DNA of 36,432 nt. Origin: Saprospiraceae bacterium. GTDB taxonomy: Bacteria; Bacteroidota; Bacteroidia; Chitinophagales; Saprospiraceae. The position numbers were made by a program, and so were the translations under genes. Positions 32,566-36,432 of the stretch are shown here, piece after piece. The stretch is from positions 1 to 36,432 of the forward strand of contig JAHDBE010000006.1 of assembly GCA_020630555.1 (NCBI GenBank), read 5' to 3'. The notes beneath the pieces are model-generated. The model worked only from the letters and a program-made list of their open reading frames with translations, was not told the DNA's origin and did not search any database. Each line of letters starts with the position of its first letter. Position 1 is the first letter of the stretch.

Positions 32566-33447
32566 ATGCGCGCGCTGGTAATTTCAGGTGGAGGATCAAA
32601 GGGGGCCTTTGCTGGTGGTTTGTCAGAATATTTAATCCGTGAGAAGAAGCGAGATTATCAAATCTTTGTGGGGACCTCGACAGGCAGTCTATTAATTCCT
32701 CATTTGGCTTGCGCCAAAATAGACCATATTAAGGAGGTATACACAAATGTGAGCCAGAAGGATATATATAATATATGTCCCTTTAAAATTAAAAAGGACA
32801 AGGAGGGTAAAATTAGTTCGCGCATCGACCACTTCAATGTGGTGAAGATGTTTATTCGTGGAAAAAAAACCTTTGGCGAACATTATAATCTTAGAGATAC
32901 CATACGGCGCACTTTATCTCCAGAGGATTTTGAAATAATTAAATCGAGTAAAAAGGAGGTCATTGTCACGGTAGCCAATTTAAGTCGCGGAACGATCGAA
33001 TATAAATATCTGCGAGATTGTAGTTACGAGGATTGGACGGAGTGGATGTGGATATCGAGCAGTTTTGTACCGTTTATGAGTTTAGTCCGTAAAAATGGAT
33101 TTGATTATGCAGACGGTGGATTTGGGGATTACAGTCCTATCGAGGCCGCCATTGATGCTGGGGCGACTGAGATTGATGCGATTGTTTTAATACCAAGAAG
33201 ACGAAAGATGCGCATTGTAGAAACTAAAAATGCCTTTGATGTTTTAATGCAGTGCATGCAATTTATGTTAAGTCAAATAGCAAGTGACGACATACACATA
33301 GGTCATCTAGAGAGCATTTACAACGATCGAGTCAAGGTAAAATACTACTTCGCACCTAGGGAATTGACCGAGCATTCTTTTTATTTTGATCCCGAGCAGA
33401 TGCGCTCTTGGTGGCAAGAAGGTCTTGAATATGGTCGTACTAAATAA
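32566..33447 (+). CDS. Patatin-like phospholipase
   Basis: The track begins at a TTG (32533); ATG at 32566 places the patatin core at the extreme N-terminus as usual (MRALVISGGGSKGAFAGG), giving 293 aa. The oxyanion loop GGGSKG is at 8-13, the nucleophile elbow GTSTG carries Ser38, and the catalytic Asp183 sits in DGG (YADGGFGDYSP). It is a cytoplasmic Ser-Asp lipid acyl hydrolase (phospholipase A-type or other acylglycerol or ester substrate); there is no signal peptide or barrel domain. It is divergent from the TPR operon and convergent with the anti-sigma gene, with 8 bp between stops. Confidence 0.9.
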   Translation: MRALVISGGGSKGAFAGGLSEYLIREKKRDYQIFVGTSTGSLLIPHLACAKIDHIKEVYTNVSQKDIYNICPFKIKKDKEGKISSRIDHFNVVKMFIRGKKTFGEHYNLRDTIRRTLSPEDFEIIKSSKKEVIVTVANLSRGTIEYKYLRDCSYEDWTEWMWISSSFVPFMSLVRKNGFDYADGGFGDYSPIEAAIDAGATEIDAIVLIPRRRKMRIVETKNAFDVLMQCMQFMLSQIASDDIHIGHLESIYNDRVKVKYYFAPRELTEHSFYFDPEQMRSWWQEGLEYGRTK

Positions 33448-33471
33448 TTAGATGGTTACAACTTATCTAAT
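33447..33471. repeat. Inverted repeat between convergent stops
   Basis: ATTAGAT ... ATCTAAT, 7-bp arms around an 11-nt loop, spans the gap between the patatin and anti-sigma stops. It is AT-rich without a T tract, so it is at best a weak bidirectional terminator. Confidence 0.35.
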
Positions 33472-34187
33472 ACTTCTTGAGCCTTGTCCTTGTAGGCACT
33501 AAATTCTACTGTCGTTAATTCTTCCAAGAGCGGTTTTGCCTCTTTGGTTTTTCCTTGTTTAATTAAAATCAGGGCACGAGACCAATTACTTTGATCGCGA
33601 TAAAGGATATTCTGATCTTTCGAAAGACTCTCGAATTCGTCCAGAGCTAAATCGACATGACCAACTTCGTTATTACAAATAGCGCGAATAAATCGGAGGC
33701 TCAAGGTAAATCGAGATTTAGGAAAACCATCCATAACATCTAAAATGCCTTGAAAATCTTTGGCTTGGTATTTTTGATAAAGTTCTTCTTCGATGGTAAA
33801 AAGCCCCTGACTGTTTCTTGTACGATTAAAATGAGGTTGGGGTTCGTAAAACTCGGCGTAAATTTTCTCGTTGGACGTATTGGATCCCAATTGGCTAAAA
33901 AGCCAAAATGCGGCGAGGCAAATAATCGGGATGGCAATCCACCACCATTTAAAATTAGAGTTTGAGGAAGTGTTGTTTTCTGGAGTGTTGTTCATGACGG
34001 CTTTTTTAACCTGATTTTTTATTTCTGTGGTTTGCTGTTCGGAAAAACCATCAGATATTTTTTGACGAAAGTCAAATTCACTTTTCAACTCTGCATCGTC
34101 ATTAAGGGCTTTTTCGAAGGCAAGTTTGTCTTCGTTGTTAAGATTACCTAAAAGGTAATCATCGATCATATCGTGAAACGTACGCAT
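33456..34187 (-). CDS. Membrane anti-sigma-factor-like protein with TPR-type C-terminus
   Basis: A 243-residue protein. The N-terminal 60-70 residues (MIDDYLLGNLNNEDKLAFEK, FDFRQKISDGF) have the helical layout of anti-sigma cytoplasmic domains, without a zinc-finger HxxxCxxC. One membrane helix lies near 85-100 (WWWIAIPIICLAAFWLF). The periplasmic part is helical with TPR-like pairs (FQGILDVMDGFPKSRFTLSL, KTKEAKPLLEELTTVEF). It is two bases downstream of an ECF sigma gene, so it most likely holds that sigma factor at the membrane. It lacks the FecR domain of the other anti-sigma in this window, so its signal is probably different. Confidence 0.82.
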   Translation of the reverse strand: MRTFHDMIDDYLLGNLNNEDKLAFEKALNDDAELKSEFDFRQKISDGFSEQQTTEIKNQVKKAVMNNTPENNTSSNSNFKWWWIAIPIICLAAFWLFSQLGSNTSNEKIYAEFYEPQPHFNRTRNSQGLFTIEEELYQKYQAKDFQGILDVMDGFPKSRFTLSLRFIRAICNNEVGHVDLALDEFESLSKDQNILYRDQSNWSRALILIKQGKTKEAKPLLEELTTVEFSAYKDKAQEVLDKL

Positions 34188-34189
34188 GG

Positions 34190-34738
34190 CTAGGCATTTA
34201 ATAAGGTTCTTAATTGCTTAAGGCAGAGCGATTTTTTATTGCGAACGACCTGTTCGTTTTTATATTCTAAACGCTCCATTATTACAGGAATACCTTTTTC
34301 TTCGAAATAATACATGCGAAGGATATTTTGGCAGACTTCCCCGAGTTTTAAAATGGCGTAGTACATGGGCGACCGTTCGTTACCAAAGCTGACATCTTGG
34401 GGAGGTACTTCGAGTTGAATGAATTCGCTATCGACATCGACATGTGTTGCTTTAGAACTCAGTTTACGCAAATGTTTATACCATAGATTTCTTACTACTG
34501 AATAGAGGTAGGTATCAATTTTAGCGGTGAGTTTAAATTCTTCTTTTCTCGAATTTTTCACGAGCACGACGATGGCGTCTTGTAAAAGTTCTTCTGCATC
34601 GTGTGCGTTTCCGCTATTTCTTTCGGTATATGATTGGATTCTACTGAGGTTGCGCTGGTACATTTCTCGGATGGCTTTGTTTTCATCCTGCAGATTACCT
34701 GATCTCAACATCTCTAAAATCTGTAAATCAGTTGTCAT
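34190..34738 (-). CDS. ECF-type RNA polymerase sigma factor
   Basis: A 182-residue sigma-70 family protein. Region 2: IREMYQRNLSRIQSYTERNS and AHDAEELLQDAIVVLVKNSR, then TYLYSVVRNLWYKHLRK. Region 4 is weaker but recognisable (AILKLGEVCQNILRMYYFEE, MERLEYKNEQVVRNKKSLCL). It heads a two-gene unit with the TPR-containing anti-sigma factor (2-bp gap). It is divergent from a T9SS-sorted secreted protein and a TPR protein, which are plausible targets. No clear two-element housekeeping promoter precedes it in the 221-bp divergent gap. Confidence 0.88.
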   Translation of the reverse strand: MTTDLQILEMLRSGNLQDENKAIREMYQRNLSRIQSYTERNSGNAHDAEELLQDAIVVLVKNSRKEEFKLTAKIDTYLYSVVRNLWYKHLRKLSSKATHVDVDSEFIQLEVPPQDVSFGNERSPMYYAILKLGEVCQNILRMYYFEEKGIPVIMERLEYKNEQVVRNKKSLCLKQLRTLLNA

Positions 34739-34959
34739 TTGTGTATTTATCTCGTGGATTTAGGGCTACAAGTTTAGAAAAACTATGCAGTATTTCTATA
34801 TTAACACTACGCAAAACATGGAAAATAGCTTTCTCCATGCATGCGTCCCTAAAGATACCTCGAAAATTGCACCAATTTTTTCTGAAGCAGTAGTTATGCT
34901 TTGGAAAAGAATGGTATGTAGGGGTGATAGGTATTTTTTAACTCTCAAAAATTATAGTT
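34739..34959. other. Divergent intergenic region, no gene seen
   Basis: A 221-bp gap between the sigma gene and the T9SS-sorted protein gene. It holds only near-matches to the -7 box (TAGCTTTC at about 34828 on plus; TAAACTTG on minus) with no matching -33. It may hold an ECF-type promoter I cannot recognise. The 80-codon track ORF here has no domain and runs into the next gene. Confidence 0.4.
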
Positions 34960-35946
34960 ATGTTGAGAATTTTAGTTTTATTCAGTATAGTTCTTTTTTC
35001 ATCAACGCATGCATTTTCGCAAAATAATGGCGACGAAGAAAATAATGCTTCTGGCCATATAGATGTGGCAAGCAAATCCGGAGGCACCGAAATTGACCCA
35101 TCTGATGGATTTGTTGACAATTGTATTTATTCAAAGAATGGATATTTTGCCCTAGAAATGGATGTTTACTGCAGCAACCCGGAAGCAATTGGTTGTGAAA
35201 AACCATATTTACTTACAGAGTATTCAGGTGAAATACTTCATACCATAGAATTAAGTGATTGGAATGGCCCTATGTCCATAACACAACTTGAAGAACATGA
35301 GGACGGAAGTACTCATCTAGTTACAAAAACTGTCTATAAGTGTACGCGGACAGTTTTTATTTCTTCAGAAATTTTAGATTGTAATAAATTCAACAACAAT
35401 TGGGAAGATTTTGTCTTCACCTTCAAAATAGTCGATGAAAACAATAATGATTTTCCTGTAAGTAATGATCCTGATGAATGTACTATGTTTAATTCAAACG
35501 ACTTTGAAAATAACTATGTAAACATCTCAATAAGACTATGTTGTGGAACTACTTCTCAGGGACTAGGTGGTTCTAATGATGGGAACATCTGGTCAAATGA
35601 TGATAACAATTTTGATTACATTCAAAATACTATTGACATAAAAGGTTCAATTTTCTCTGATGAAAAAAAAATAAGTAAGAAAATATACTCTTCAAAGCGT
35701 AATTCAGGAAAATCAGAAAATTATGTTTTCCCCAATCCCACTAAAGTAGGTTTTGCGACAAGAATAAAATTCGACAATAATGAATTCAATGAAATTAAAA
35801 TTTTTGATAGAAATTATAGATTAATAAAGGCGATTAATCTTGAATCAAATGACAGCTATATTAAATTTGAGCAACCCGGATTTTACTATTTAATATTAAT
35901 AGGACCATCATTAAATGAAGCAATTAAAATACTTGTTGAAAGATAA
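34960..35946 (+). CDS. Secreted protein with T9SS type A sorting domain
   Basis: A 328-residue exported protein (MLRILVLFSIVLFSSTHAFSQ). The middle (about 50-220) is Cys-containing and beta-rich (DNCIYSKNGYFALEMDVYCS, YKCTRTVFISSEILDCNKF, NVSIRLCC-type strands); I do not recognise the domain. The C-terminal 75 residues (YVFPNPTKVGFATRIKFDNN, EIKIFDRNYRLIKAINLE, FEQPGFYYLILIG) are a T9SS type A sorting domain, predicting transport through type IX secretion and cell-surface attachment. The last codons overlap the start of the next, damaged gene by 32 bp. It is divergent from an ECF sigma / anti-sigma pair. Confidence 0.85.
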   Translation: MLRILVLFSIVLFSSTHAFSQNNGDEENNASGHIDVASKSGGTEIDPSDGFVDNCIYSKNGYFALEMDVYCSNPEAIGCEKPYLLTEYSGEILHTIELSDWNGPMSITQLEEHEDGSTHLVTKTVYKCTRTVFISSEILDCNKFNNNWEDFVFTFKIVDENNNDFPVSNDPDECTMFNSNDFENNYVNISIRLCCGTTSQGLGGSNDGNIWSNDDNNFDYIQNTIDIKGSIFSDEKKISKKIYSSKRNSGKSENYVFPNPTKVGFATRIKFDNNEFNEIKIFDRNYRLIKAINLESNDSYIKFEQPGFYYLILIGPSLNEAIKILVER

Positions 35947-36432
35947 ATTTTTGCTTTCGTTTGTTTTTGTCTTTTAGTTTTCTAGGCCCAAACCTGTCTT
36001 GATTCGAATGCTATAAGACTTTTTGAAATTGCAGACACTTTGTACAAATCCAATATTGATTCTAGTATTTCACTTTACAAAAAAGCAATCATCTCCTTTA
36101 GAAAAAATGAGAATTGCTTGGAAAATCTAATTTTAGCAGAGGTTAGTCTAGGGGCTACATATTTTCTTAATAAGGATATTATGAACGCTAAGAAAAGTAG
36201 TTCCAAAATGGCACAATTATTAGAATCTAGGCAAATGACCGATCATTATCTTTATCCAACTATACTAAACAACTTAAGTGTGTTTGAAAATGATTGGGAT
36301 TCATCTGACATTGGCGAAGATCCCCTAATAAGTATGGATAACCTCATGGATGAAGTCTTTATTATGAATAATGGTTCAAACATTGAACTAAGAATACCTG
36401 AAATCTCTAAGTCAAATAAAATAACAAAAATC
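35915..36432 (+). pseudogene. TPR-containing exported protein with a broken signal-peptide region, truncated by window edge
   Basis: Not in the ORF track. ATG 35915 opens MKQLKYLLKDKFLLSFVFVF, a signal-peptide start, then hits TAG (35975-35977). A second frame, one base over, is open from 35986 to the window end (149 codons): AQTCLDSNAIRLFEIADTLY..., with TPR-like helices (ISLYKKAIISFRKNENCLEN). This frame is closed just upstream by TAG (35983-35985), between Phe and AQ. Adding one T to the T run and changing TAG to a sense codon such as TCG would give ...VFVFLVFSAQTC, a typical signal peptide ending in SAQ. So one frameshift plus one nonsense change, or sequence errors, separate the two parts. 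If the gene is intact in another way, the first in-frame ATG is at about 36178. Downstream domains are unseen. Confidence 0.55.

Noticed and set aside
34785-35027. 80-codon ORF in the divergent sigma gap
   Set aside because: No motif and it overlaps the signal peptide of the T9SS-sorted protein gene in another frame; taken as a shadow.

Overview
The window is a 36.4 kb piece of an AT-rich Bacteroidota chromosome. The evidence is: many lipoproteins with a Cys lipobox, type IX secretion (T9SS) type A C-terminal sorting domains, FecI/FecR/STN-TonB receptor signalling, an outer-membrane receptor paired with a DUF5916-type protein, ASPIC/UnbV and dockerin-like proteins, a bS21 gene, and -7 boxes of the TAnnTTTG type. 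The protein style looks most like the Saprospiria (Saprospiraceae/Lewinellaceae) or relatives. That placement is my inference; no rRNA gene is present to confirm it. I see no tRNA, rRNA, CRISPR array, insertion sequence, integrase or phage gene. No gene-free stretch exceeds about 255 bp.

Layout. (1) 1-5.3 kb: an edge-truncated lipoprotein with carboxypeptidase-regulatory-like domains (missing from the ORF track because it has no stop in the window), a DEAD-box RNA helicase with a DEVD motif, and a convergent FG-GAP/ASPIC lipoprotein with a natural six-histidine C-terminus. (2) 5.3-10.5 kb: a small cupin, a soluble six-PAS histidine kinase, and on the other strand a receiver-HTH response regulator whose 3' end overlaps the kinase gene by 15 bp, preceded by a lipoprotein with two Cys4 modules. 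(3) 10.5-15.4 kb: an HExxH lipoprotein, a transketolase-YceI operon, rpsU with a clear promoter and terminator, then pgsA coupled (TAATG) to an NTF2-like lipoprotein. (4) 15.4-22.3 kb: an outer-membrane receptor, a CBM9-like/DUF5916 protein and an M43 metalloprotease lipoprotein, all on the minus strand. (5) 22.4-26.7 kb: a compact sigma factor / FecR anti-sigma / STN-TonB receptor operon with a perfect inverted repeat between the sigma and anti-sigma genes. (6) 26.7-29.6 kb: a two-gene operon encoding a T9SS-sorted protein and a protein ending in two dockerin-like repeats. (7) 29.7-33.4 kb: a membrane TPR protein coupled to a soluble TonB C-terminal-domain protein, and a patatin-like lipase. 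(8) 33.4-36.4 kb: a second ECF sigma / TPR anti-sigma pair, divergent from a T9SS-sorted secreted protein and a TPR protein whose signal-peptide region is broken and which runs off the right edge.

Overall this is a mostly core and cell-envelope region: sensing, outer-membrane uptake and surface display. The least ordinary parts are the dockerin-like operon, the sigma-anti-sigma hairpin, the orphan TonB C-terminal protein, and the right-hand sigma/secreted/TPR locus with its damaged last gene. Several track starts are TTG codons; where a downstream ATG gives a better signal peptide or domain start, I moved the start and say so.
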